DNA of 64,000 bases from Algisphaera agarilytica (GTDB taxonomy: Bacteria; Planctomycetota; Phycisphaerae; Phycisphaerales; Phycisphaeraceae). Made by a program: the position numbers and the translations under genes. The stretch lies in the NCBI RefSeq assembly GCF_014207595.1, contig NZ_JACHGY010000001.1, forward strand, positions 434,001-498,000. Reading direction: 5' to 3'. Shown in pieces: positions 26,477-34,648 of the stretch (position 1 is its first letter; the number at the start of each line of letters is the position of its first letter). A model generated the notes under the pieces. It was given only the letters and a program-made list of their open reading frames with translations, was not told where the DNA came from and did not search any database.

Positions 26477-27214
26477 ATGCAGACCGATTTGGTCATTCCC
26501 GCCCGCAACGAAGAAGAGAATCTGCCCGCCCTGGTCGCGGCGATCGATGCGGTCCGCGCCGAGGCGGGCCTGCGTCGCGTGGTCCTGGCGGACAACGGCT
26601 CGACCGATGCCACCGCTGAGCTCGCCCGCCAAGGCGGTTTCGAGGTGGTCTTCGAGGAACAGCCCGGCTACGGCGCGGCTTGCCTCGCGGCGTTGAGCCA
26701 CCTCCAGGCCGACCCGCCGGACATGGTCGCGTTCCTGGATGCCGACCTGGCCGACGACCCCGAACAGCTCGCCCGGCTGATCGCCCCGATCGCGCAGGGC
26801 AGTGCCGACCTAACGCTGGGGCAACGCCAGAAGTTTGCCGAGCCGGGTGCGCTCGACCCGCACCAGCGCTTCGGCAACTGGTTGGCGGTCACGCTCCTGC
26901 GGGTGATCACTGGACACGCCTACCGCGACCTCGGGCCGATGCGGGTCATCCGCTGGCGCAGCCTCGAGAAGCTCGCCATGGCCGACCGCACCTGGGGCTG
27001 GACCGTCGAGATGCAGTACAAAGCCGCACGGTATGGCCTACGCCTCGCGGAGATCGACGTGCCCTACCGAAAACGCCGAGCGGGCAAGAGCAAGATCAGC
27101 GGCTCGCTGATGGGCAGCTTCAAGGCCGGCACGAAGATCATCAGCACCCTCGCTCACCTGTGGTGGACCACGCCACGCCGACAAGCCAGCCCCGAAGCAG
27201 TTCGCGAAGGCTGA
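26477..27214 (+). CDS. Family 2 glycosyltransferase
   Basis: The 245-aa cytosolic protein has the GT-A fold signatures of the dolichol-phosphate-mannose-synthase-like group: VIPARNEEENL, VLADNGSTDAT and FLDADLADDPEQ, the last supplying the DxD-like metal site. It lacks C-terminal membrane helices. It may transfer sugar to a polyprenyl carrier for envelope glycans, but the substrate cannot be told. It has no operon partner. Confidence 0.82.
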   Translation: MQTDLVIPARNEEENLPALVAAIDAVRAEAGLRRVVLADNGSTDATAELARQGGFEVVFEEQPGYGAACLAALSHLQADPPDMVAFLDADLADDPEQLARLIAPIAQGSADLTLGQRQKFAEPGALDPHQRFGNWLAVTLLRVITGHAYRDLGPMRVIRWRSLEKLAMADRTWGWTVEMQYKAARYGLRLAEIDVPYRKRRAGKSKISGSLMGSFKAGTKIISTLAHLWWTTPRRQASPEAVREG

Positions 27215-27237
27215 TTCCTATTCCAAATCAAAAAACA

Positions 27238-27271
27238 AAGCCCACGCATAAGGGTGGTCATGCATGGGCTT
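27238..27271. terminator. Probable terminator between convergent genes
   Basis: AAGCCCACGCAT pairs with ATGCATGGGCTT with one mismatch. An A-rich stretch precedes it on the plus strand, giving a U-run for the minus strand, where it may end the DUF2203-like transcript. Confidence 0.5.
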
Positions 27272-27298
27272 CCTGATCGTTGTTTATTTCGTTTCGGC

Positions 27299-27736
27299 TT
27301 ACGCCGCTTCGTTGTCGATCAGCGAGTCGACCATGAAGTGTTCGTCGTCGTCGTTCTCGGGGTAGTACCAACGCCCCACCGACGTCTCGCCGGTCTGCCA
27401 GGCGAGCATGATCTCCTGGTTGTCGTACACCGCGGGGAAGTCGATCCGGCCCAACTCGAAGTCGCGCAGCTCCACCCCCGCCAGGTGCAGCTCATCGACC
27501 AGGCCGCCCAGGCGGTCCATGGTGGTTTCGTATTCGCGTTCGGTGAGGTTGCGCAGGTCGCCCTCGTCGAGGTTTTCCAGCTCGCTGCGTAGCTCGATCA
27601 CCTGGCTGTAGACCTCGGTAATGTCCACCGCGACACGGGAGATGTACGGCAACGCGCGGTTGGCCTCGTCCACCGAAAAGTACTTTCGGCCGGGACGCGG
27701 GGGGTTCACTGCGGGGACAACGGTGGGATCGAACAT
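27299..27736 (-). CDS. DUF2203-like protein
   Basis: The 145-aa product starts MFDPTVV, with KYFSVDEANRALPYI, a long helical middle and LAWQTGETSVGRWYYPEN near the end, the pattern of the uncharacterised DUF2203 family. An in-frame upstream ATG at 27862 would add 42 residues without family character, so I chose 27736. The fold is probably helical and cytosolic; the role is unknown. It precedes the RND efflux genes in the opposite sense of transcription order, with no evident link. Confidence 0.75.
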   Translation of the reverse strand: MFDPTVVPAVNPPRPGRKYFSVDEANRALPYISRVAVDITEVYSQVIELRSELENLDEGDLRNLTEREYETTMDRLGGLVDELHLAGVELRDFELGRIDFPAVYDNQEIMLAWQTGETSVGRWYYPENDDDEHFMVDSLIDNEAA

Positions 27737-27924
27737 GACACTTTTTCTCGTGGCTGGCCAAGCCAGCAGGCGGAAATCCCGTCGGGACAACCGCACCATC
27801 GGGCGATGCGAGAACCGAGGTGTAAAAACCGCCTCGGACGTTATCGGGGTTACAACGTTCACCCCCGGAAACCGGAATGTGCAGACCCGCCGGGCCCGCC
27901 AATGAAAACGATATCGAACCTGAA

Positions 27925-30900
27925 TCAGTAGCCACCGACCAGCCGCTGGCGGGCGCCGACCACCAGACTGAACAGCAGCGGCACGACCACGAGCGTGAAC
28001 ACTGTGGCGACCAGCAGGCCGCCCACGACGACGCTGCCGAGTCCTTTATACAGTTCGCTGCCCGATCCGCCCATCAAAACCAGGGGCAGCATGCCGCAGA
28101 CACTGGTGGTGGTGGTCATGAGGATCGGGCGGATGCGGGTACGGACCGACTCGCGGATCGCCTCCCGCGGCTCCAGAGGGTCGACGTCTTCGAACTTGCC
28201 GGGCGCGACTTCTTCCTTGCGGGGGCGCATGAAGTTCAGCGCCTGGTGCACGATCAGGATCGCGTTGTTCACGACGACGCCGATGAGGATCACAAAGCCG
28301 AGCATGGTCAGGGTGTCGAGCTGCTGGGCGGGGTTGAACGCGTGCATGATCGCCAGCCCAATAAAGCCCCCCACCGTCGCCAAAGGCACCGCGAACAAAA
28401 TCACCAGCGGGTAAAGGAAGCTCTCGAACAACGCCGCCATCACCAGGAACACGATCAGGATCGCCAGGAACATCCGGCTGCTGAGCAGGCTGCCCAGCGA
28501 CTGCATGTTGAAACCCGTCCACTCGCCGAGCAACGCCCCGCGCACCTCCGAGAGCTTGTCCGCGCTGCCCGCGGTCCGGGCGACGACGGTCGGATCGATC
28601 TGCCCGGTGCCCTCCAACCCGGCGATCGTGTCTTCGATCTCCTGCACCGCCACGGCCAACGGCACCTCAGGCGGCGGGGTCACGCTGAACGTGATCGAAC
28701 GCTGGGTGTCGATCCGGTTGATCTGCTGCGGCGCGGTGGTGGGCACAAAATCCCCCAGCGACGAGATCGGAAGCACCCGCGTCTGCCCGTCGCTGTCGAG
28801 CACCGCCAACGGCGTGGTGGGCAGCTTGTCGGTCGTCATATCGAAGTCGGGGTGCTTGGTCAGCAGCAGATCGATCGACTCGCCCGCCAAGCGGTAGTCG
28901 CCGATCTCGAGGCCATCGACCAGCGCCCGCACCGCGAGCCCTAGGTCTTGCGTGCTGATGCCCAGGTCGCCGGTGCGGATCGGGTCGGGGCGGAACTGCA
29001 CCTCGGGGCCCGACAGGTTGAAGTTCAGCGGGTCGGGCTGGACCTTGTCGAAGCCGTACCGCGGCGCCAACGTCATGTACACCGCGTCGGCGCTCTGACG
29101 CAGCCGATCGAGATCGGACCCGAGCAGTTCGACGTCGATGCCGCTGGTGCCGCTGATGCCCCGGCCGAAGATGGAGCGTTGGAACGCGAAGCCGAACGAA
29201 CCCGGGATGCCCATCATGGACTGGGTGAGGATCGTGCTCAGCGGCTGGACGAGTTCTTTGTCTTTGCTGGAAGCACCCATAAAGATGATGCTGCCGAAGC
29301 GGACGAAGAAGTAGTTGTCCACCGCGGGCACCTGCTCGTAGGGTTGCTGGGTCTGGAAGTTGATGACGGGAGCGATCGCGGAAGCCTCTTCGGTGGTGTC
29401 GACTTCCCAGTAGGGTGCAATGCCGGGCTCGATGCGTTCGCCGATGAACTGGGCCTGGTCGATGTTGTAGGCCGGAGGCGTGAGCATGATGCCGAAGATC
29501 AGGTTCTGGTTGCCGTTGGGCAGGTAGCTGGTGGGCGGCATGAGCAGCCAGGCCCCGCCGAGAGACGCGAGGGTGAACGCAACGATCACCAGGATGCGCA
29601 GCAGCACCGTGACGCCGCTGCGCTCGGTCACCGCATACACGAGGTTCGAGTAGCCGCTCGGCAACCACGAGAACGCCCCGGCAATCCGGTCGGCGAGCTG
29701 CGGCTTGAGGCTGCCGTCGGCGTGGGTCTTGATCGCCCGCAGCCACCGGGCCGACGCCGCGGGGATCACCGTGATCGAAACGATCAGCGACAACGCCACC
29801 GCCCCGCAGATCGCCAGCGAGATATCGAAGAACAGCTGCCCCGCTTCTTCCTTGACCGTCAGCACGGGGATGAACACCGCGAGGGTCGTCAGCGTCGAGG
29901 CGAGGATCGCGCCCCAGACTTCCCGGGTCGCTTCGTACGCGGCGCGGCGTGGGGCCTTGCCCATGTGGATGTGGCGGTCGATGTTTTCCAGCACCACGAT
30001 CGCGTTGTCCACGACCATGCCCACCGCGAACGCCATGCCCGCCAGGCTGATCACGTTGAGGTTGCGGTCGGCCCCGGTCATCACCACAAACGTGCCGAGC
30101 ACCGACACCGGGATCGCCAGCGCGATGATCAACGTCGGCCGAACCTTGCCCAGGAACACCAGCAAGACCAGCGCCGCGAGGGTGCCGCCGATGATGAGGT
30201 TGGACTGCACGAGGTTGATCGCGTCGGTGATGTAGATTGTCTCGTCGTAGACTTGGCGCATCTGCAGGCCGTAGCGGTCTTGTTCGTAGGTAGGCAGGAT
30301 GTTTTCGTTGCAGAAGTCGATCGCCTCGCGGAAGCCCGCCATGACGTCCATGACGTTGCTGCCGGTCTCACGGATGGCGTTGATCGCGAGGGCCGACTGG
30401 CCATTGGCCCGCACGAAGCTGCGACGTTTTTCGAGGGTCTGCACCGCGTCGCCCAGGTCCTTGATGCGGATGGGGCCGGCCTCGTCGTAGCGGACCACGG
30501 TGTTCTCGATCTGATCCAGCGCATCGAACTGCCCGATGGTGCGGACACGCACATCGCGGATACCGTCTTCGAGGTCACCCGCCGAGACGTTGACGTTTTC
30601 GAACTGCAGGGCGCTGCGGAGTTCGTTGAACGTCACGCCGCGCTCGGCGAGCGCCGCGGGGTCCACACGGACGTGAACCTCGCGCTCGCGTCCGCCGTAG
30701 ACGTTCACCCGGCTGATCCCGGGCACGCGTTCGAGCTGGGGCTTGACCCGGTCGTCCGCAAAGTCGTAGAGCGACTGCATGTCGAAGTCGGGGTCGGTCG
30801 AGTCGAAGATCACCCAGGCGATCGCCTTGGACGCGTCCGCGTCGGCGTCGGTGATGACCGGCTCGTCCACATCATCGGGGTACGCGGGCACCTCGCGGAG

Positions 30901-31257
30901 CTTGTCGGACACGCGGATGCGGGCGTCTTTGATGTCGGTGCCGATGAAGAACTCGAGGGTGATTGAGGCGCTGCCGGTGGAGGCCTCGGCGGTCATCTTC
31001 TTGAGGCCGCCCAGGCTCTTGAGGTACTCCTCCTGCTCCTCGATGATCTCGCGTTCGATCTCTTCGGGGCTCCGGCCGGTCCAGTTGGTCTCGATGGTGA
31101 TGACCGGCTCGTCGACGTTGGGCGTGAGCTGGATCGGGATCGTTGTCAGCGCGAGCACGCCGAATAACACCGTGAGGATGACGCCGACGGTGACTTTCAC
31201 CGGGTTCGAGATGGAGAATCGGATGATGTCCATGCGGAAGTTGGGTCCGGAATTCAC
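27925..31257 (-). CDS. RND-family efflux transporter (inner-membrane component)
   Basis: The 1110-aa product has the AcrB/HAE-type plan: an N-terminal helix (FSISNPVKVTVGVILTVLFG), a large periplasmic loop, a helix bundle with AFAVGMVVDNAIVVLEN carrying the proton-relay Asp, a second loop and a second bundle ending FTLVVVPLLFSLVVG. The ATG at 31257 overlaps the adaptor gene stop by 4 bp; a second ATG at 31233 is possible. It exports small hydrophobic compounds or drugs with the adaptor at 31254-32531. No outer-membrane TolC-like gene is in the window. Confidence 0.93.
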   Translation of the reverse strand: MNSGPNFRMDIIRFSISNPVKVTVGVILTVLFGVLALTTIPIQLTPNVDEPVITIETNWTGRSPEEIEREIIEEQEEYLKSLGGLKKMTAEASTGSASITLEFFIGTDIKDARIRVSDKLREVPAYPDDVDEPVITDADADASKAIAWVIFDSTDPDFDMQSLYDFADDRVKPQLERVPGISRVNVYGGREREVHVRVDPAALAERGVTFNELRSALQFENVNVSAGDLEDGIRDVRVRTIGQFDALDQIENTVVRYDEAGPIRIKDLGDAVQTLEKRRSFVRANGQSALAINAIRETGSNVMDVMAGFREAIDFCNENILPTYEQDRYGLQMRQVYDETIYITDAINLVQSNLIIGGTLAALVLLVFLGKVRPTLIIALAIPVSVLGTFVVMTGADRNLNVISLAGMAFAVGMVVDNAIVVLENIDRHIHMGKAPRRAAYEATREVWGAILASTLTTLAVFIPVLTVKEEAGQLFFDISLAICGAVALSLIVSITVIPAASARWLRAIKTHADGSLKPQLADRIAGAFSWLPSGYSNLVYAVTERSGVTVLLRILVIVAFTLASLGGAWLLMPPTSYLPNGNQNLIFGIMLTPPAYNIDQAQFIGERIEPGIAPYWEVDTTEEASAIAPVINFQTQQPYEQVPAVDNYFFVRFGSIIFMGASSKDKELVQPLSTILTQSMMGIPGSFGFAFQRSIFGRGISGTSGIDVELLGSDLDRLRQSADAVYMTLAPRYGFDKVQPDPLNFNLSGPEVQFRPDPIRTGDLGISTQDLGLAVRALVDGLEIGDYRLAGESIDLLLTKHPDFDMTTDKLPTTPLAVLDSDGQTRVLPISSLGDFVPTTAPQQINRIDTQRSITFSVTPPPEVPLAVAVQEIEDTIAGLEGTGQIDPTVVARTAGSADKLSEVRGALLGEWTGFNMQSLGSLLSSRMFLAILIVFLVMAALFESFLYPLVILFAVPLATVGGFIGLAIMHAFNPAQQLDTLTMLGFVILIGVVVNNAILIVHQALNFMRPRKEEVAPGKFEDVDPLEPREAIRESVRTRIRPILMTTTTSVCGMLPLVLMGGSGSELYKGLGSVVVGGLLVATVFTLVVVPLLFSLVVGARQRLVGGY

Positions 31258-32531
31258 GCTCCGGGCGTGGCGTCGGGGGCGACGGCGTTTTCGGTGTCCT
31301 GGGGTTGAGCGGGATCGGCCGGAGAAGCTTGTCCATCCGCAGCGGCGTTCAGGATGTTGAGCGGTTGGGTGGGGTAAAGCCGCTCGGCCCCCTCGATAAC
31401 GACCTGGGTGCCTTCGCTAAGCACCGGGCGTTCTCCACCAGGAAGCGGCGCGACGGCATATCGATCGCCGACCCCGAACAACACCTCGACGGGCTCGGAC
31501 AACGCCGCGGGCTCAGGCTTACCCATCTGTGCGGCGTACCACACCGCGGCACCTCCGCCGCCGAATAGCACCGCGTCACGCGGCACGGTAATGAACTCGC
31601 CCTCACGGCTGATGGGCACCTGCGCCATGACGCTCATCCCCGCGCGGAGTTGGCCGTCGTGGTCGGGCAGGCGGATCTTCACGGGGAAGGTGCGTGAGGC
31701 ATTGGTGCCGTCCGGCCGGACCGAGACGATCTGTCCGACCACCTCGTGCCCGGTGCTTTCGATCTTGACCTCGACCTCGTCGCCGACGTTGAGTGCATTG
31801 ACGAAGCGCTCGGGCACGTCGACGAGCGCGTCGATCTCGCCGATGGAAATCATCTCGACCACACCGTCGCCGGGGTCGACCCACTGGCCGACTTCGATCA
31901 GCGTCTGCGACACCGCGCCGTCGAACGGGGCGACGATCGCAGCGCGTTGCGATTCGGTTTGGGCGCGGTCGCGGTCGGCGATGGCGGCGTCGAGGCGAGC
32001 GAGGTTGGCGGCGACGAGCGTGCGCTGGTCGTCGACTTCCTTAGCCTTGGCCGAGCCTGCGTTGCTAAGTCGTTCGAGTTGTTCGAGATCGCTTTGGGCC
32101 TGGTCGAGTTCTGCCTGGGCCGCGGCGAGATCCGCGGTTGCGGCTTTGAGCCGGAGCTCGGCCCAGACCTCGTCGATCTGTGCCAGCTTGGTTTCCTGAC
32201 CGACCACGCGGTCACCCTCGTCCACGGCGAGTTCGGTGATCTTGCCCTCGACCTCGGCGGTCACGGTCACCCGGCGGACTTCCTGCAGCCGCCCCACCAC
32301 CGCCACGCGGTTCTGCAGCGTCTGCATCTCGACCTGCCCCACACGCACCGACGCGGGGGGCGAGCCTTCCATCTCCAGCGGACCGCCCGCTTCCTCGGCG
32401 GCGACCTGTCCACGCACCGCCCCGGCGACGAACACACCCAACGCGCCGACCACAATCCCCGCCGCCAGACCAATGGCCACAGCAGGAACCAGCAAACGAT
32501 TTGATTCGGCACTCATGGGGCTCTCACGCAA
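31254..32531 (-). CDS. RND efflux periplasmic adaptor (membrane fusion protein)
   Basis: The 425-aa product has one N-terminal membrane anchor (LLVPAVAIGLAAGIVVGALG), then the barrel-sandwich hybrid split by a long coiled-coil hairpin (about residues 110-195) and beta-barrel domains. The lipoyl-half motifs VEGKITELAVDEGD and IVAPFDGAVSQ are typical of this HlyD/MexA family. It bridges the RND pump to an outer-membrane channel. The ATG at 32516 (MSAESN) is an alternative start. The C-terminal about 30 residues are Ala/Pro-rich. Confidence 0.92.
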   Translation of the reverse strand: MRESPMSAESNRLLVPAVAIGLAAGIVVGALGVFVAGAVRGQVAAEEAGGPLEMEGSPPASVRVGQVEMQTLQNRVAVVGRLQEVRRVTVTAEVEGKITELAVDEGDRVVGQETKLAQIDEVWAELRLKAATADLAAAQAELDQAQSDLEQLERLSNAGSAKAKEVDDQRTLVAANLARLDAAIADRDRAQTESQRAAIVAPFDGAVSQTLIEVGQWVDPGDGVVEMISIGEIDALVDVPERFVNALNVGDEVEVKIESTGHEVVGQIVSVRPDGTNASRTFPVKIRLPDHDGQLRAGMSVMAQVPISREGEFITVPRDAVLFGGGGAAVWYAAQMGKPEPAALSEPVEVLFGVGDRYAVAPLPGGERPVLSEGTQVVIEGAERLYPTQPLNILNAAADGQASPADPAQPQDTENAVAPDATPGA

Positions 32532-32692
32532 CAGGCAACTCTAAATCGAGCAAAGCGTAGGACGATCTCAAAACGACTTCAACCGATGGCTCCAGAAATC
32601 ACCCTAAAGGCTGGCCCGCATCAGGTCTCACACAAAAAAATCAGCCCACCGGACTGACTCGCTCCACCGACCGCAGATTGCCAGCTCGTGAT

Positions 32693-33451
32693 CTAGTCGG
32701 CGTATTCCCAGATGGTCACGTCCAGCCGCTGCGCTCCCCACTCCAGCGCGACCTCGTGCGTGGGATACAGAAGGTCCAGACGATGCCCCTTGATCACGCC
32801 GCCGCGGTCTAGCACGGGGACGGGGCGTCCTTTGTTGTAGCCGGGCACGGTGATGATGGTGCCGAAGGGAAACAGCGAGGTGTCGGCGGCGGCGAGTTTC
32901 ATGCCGTTGGTCCACACGCTGTAACCCGAGGCGGTGATGCCATCGGCCCACTTGCCGCAGGAACGGGCGTCGGGGCTGTACGCGGTGGTGAGCATGCGAA
33001 CCGTCTGCACTGGACGGAGCGGCCGGCCGTCAAAGGTCGGGGCCGCGCCGGGGGCGATCACCGGCGTGGGCAGCGAATCGCCGAGCGCCGGGCCCTGGTC
33101 TTCGGTCGCTTCGATGAGCTGCTGCTCGCGGACGAGCAGTGCGGCGTCGGGCAAGACGACTTCGGGGATCACCAATTCAGGTGCGGGGCGAGACGGAGCC
33201 AGCGTCTCGACCGAGAGGATTTGCTCGGCCGTCGGCGTTGCCGTGGGGTCTTCGATGCTCATCAGCTCGATGCTGTCGCCGCCACGCAGGCCTGCGACCA
33301 CGCCCCAGATGAGCGTCACGGCCACGACCGTGGTGCCCGTCACCACCACCGCCGCCAACGCCAGGGCGAAGGGCTGCGTCTCGCGGCTACCGGGTTGGGG
33401 GCTGGGAATACGGGGCATAAGCAGGGATACTGACCGAGCGACAGCGTTCAT
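32693..33451 (-). CDS. Membrane-anchored 3D-domain protein
   Basis: After a short cytosolic stretch, one membrane helix (about 25-50) anchors a periplasmic protein. The last 90 residues match the 3D (Asp-Asp-Asp) domain of MltA-type and YabE/YuiC-type enzymes: MLTTAYSP, FGTIITVPGY, VLDRGGVIKGHRLDLL. Such domains cleave peptidoglycan glycan strands. The ATG at 33451 (MNAVARSV, 252 aa) is preferred over an upstream start at 33550, which would add an unlikely leader. The catalytic Asp residues in VLDRG and HRLDL are present. Confidence 0.8.
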   Translation of the reverse strand: MNAVARSVSLLMPRIPSPQPGSRETQPFALALAAVVVTGTTVVAVTLIWGVVAGLRGGDSIELMSIEDPTATPTAEQILSVETLAPSRPAPELVIPEVVLPDAALLVREQQLIEATEDQGPALGDSLPTPVIAPGAAPTFDGRPLRPVQTVRMLTTAYSPDARSCGKWADGITASGYSVWTNGMKLAAADTSLFPFGTIITVPGYNKGRPVPVLDRGGVIKGHRLDLLYPTHEVALEWGAQRLDVTIWEYAD

Positions 33452-33569
33452 TCGGACCGCGCCGCGGCGGCCGATAAGTCCAATATGATAACCAGAGCCG
33501 GTTGAGATTGGCAAAAATTCCCCGCAAAAATTAAAGGTCCGCCAAATCAAACGCCGAAATTAACGGGTT

Positions 33570-33917
33570 TTATTTCTTTCGGGCACGTTCGGTGCGAGCA
33601 GCCCCCGGGGTGGCCGGAGAGACCTTGCTGCCGTTCTGAGCACCGTTTGTATTGGATTTGGATGCCTTGGCCGAGGCATCGGGGGCCGATTTGGCGTCAT
33701 TGGAGCGGGCGACCCAGAACACCTGGTCTGCAGCGTACCACACGCCCTTGGCGTAGGAATGGTGGACCGGGCGGATGGCGACAAAGCCGAGGTCGTCCTC
33801 TTCGTAGGCGATCTCGCAGACCCGTCCGGTGGTTTGGCCGTTCACGGTCACCACGGTGTCCCCCACTTCCAGGGCTCGGCCGGCCACGTCACACACGACT
33901 TCTTCACTGCTAAGCAT
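33570..33917 (-). CDS. Small protein of unknown function
   Basis: The preferred ATG at 33917 gives 115 aa; a longer GTG start at 34001 would add 28 weakly plausible residues. Residues 1-75 are probably a small beta-barrel (EVGDTVVTVNGQTTGRVCEI); the rest is Ser/Ala/Lys-rich and likely disordered. A sequence reading TTAGGGGGTATAA on this strand lies just upstream and may be part of its promoter. I do not recognise the family. It is divergent from ndk. Confidence 0.6.
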   Translation of the reverse strand: MLSSEEVVCDVAGRALEVGDTVVTVNGQTTGRVCEIAYEEDDLGFVAIRPVHHSYAKGVWYAADQVFWVARSNDAKSAPDASAKASKSNTNGAQNGSKVSPATPGAARTERARKK

Positions 33918-34065
33918 AATAATCACAAGGGTTAAGCGGTTATACCCCCTAACACCAAACGGTAGGCGCACTGGCCGGCGATTTCTGCCGACCGGTTGCA
34001 CGAAGTCGGTATTTCATGGATAAAACCGCCCTCACCCACCCGAAACCCCACTCCCGGAGATCCCC

Positions 34066-34530
34066 ATGGAAACCACCCTGATCTTTCTCAAACCCGATGC
34101 GGTCCAGCGCGGCCTGATCGGCTCGATCGTCGGCCGCTTCGAGGCCAAGGGCCTGACCTTCGTCGGCATGAAGCTGATGAACGTCCCCAAAGACCTCGCC
34201 GAGAAGCACTACGCCGAGCACCAGGGCAAGCCGTTCTACGACGGCCTGATCGCGTTTGTCACCAGCTCACCCGTGTTCGTGATGGCGATCCGCGGCGTGA
34301 ACGCGGTCGCGGTCTGCCGCACCCTGATCGGCGCGACCAACGGCCAGAAGGCCGACCCCGGCACCATCCGCGGCGACTTCGGCATGTCCGGCGGCTACAA
34401 CATGATCCACGGCAGCGACAGCCTCGAATCCGCCGAGCGCGAACTCGCCCTGTGGTTCGACGACGGCGAACTCGCCACCATCGACAAGACCCTCGACCAG
34501 TGGGTCTACGACCCCAGCGACCTGAAGTAA
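34066..34530 (+). CDS. ndk: Nucleoside diphosphate kinase
   Basis: Ndk balances NTP and dNTP pools by transferring the gamma phosphate through a phospho-His. The 154-aa product has TLIFLKPDAVQRGLIG at the N-terminus, GTIRGDFG, and the active-site NMIHGSDS with His115. The GGAG about 9 bp before the ATG is a good ribosome-binding site. A strong terminator follows the gene. Confidence 0.97.
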   Translation: METTLIFLKPDAVQRGLIGSIVGRFEAKGLTFVGMKLMNVPKDLAEKHYAEHQGKPFYDGLIAFVTSSPVFVMAIRGVNAVAVCRTLIGATNGQKADPGTIRGDFGMSGGYNMIHGSDSLESAERELALWFDDGELATIDKTLDQWVYDPSDLK

Positions 34531-34564
34531 TTCAGAAGCGCACAACCATCGATGCCATCACACC

Positions 34565-34593
34565 AAGCGCCGCGACTTGTCGCGGCGCTTTTT
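34565..34593 (+). terminator. Terminator after ndk
   Basis: GCGCCGCGAC and GTCGCGGCGC form a 10-bp stem with a 2-nt loop (TT; inner pairs probably open), followed by TTTTT. Confidence 0.88.
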
Positions 34594-34648
34594 CGTTTGT
34601 GATCACATCTGACTTGCGGCGCTTCGCGCGCGATTTGATCGACGGGTG

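Noticed and set aside
28948-30966. A 672-codon open frame on the plus strand opposite the RND pump gene
   Set aside because: It is a Asp/Val/His-rich shadow of the RND gene, without domain signatures or a start site.
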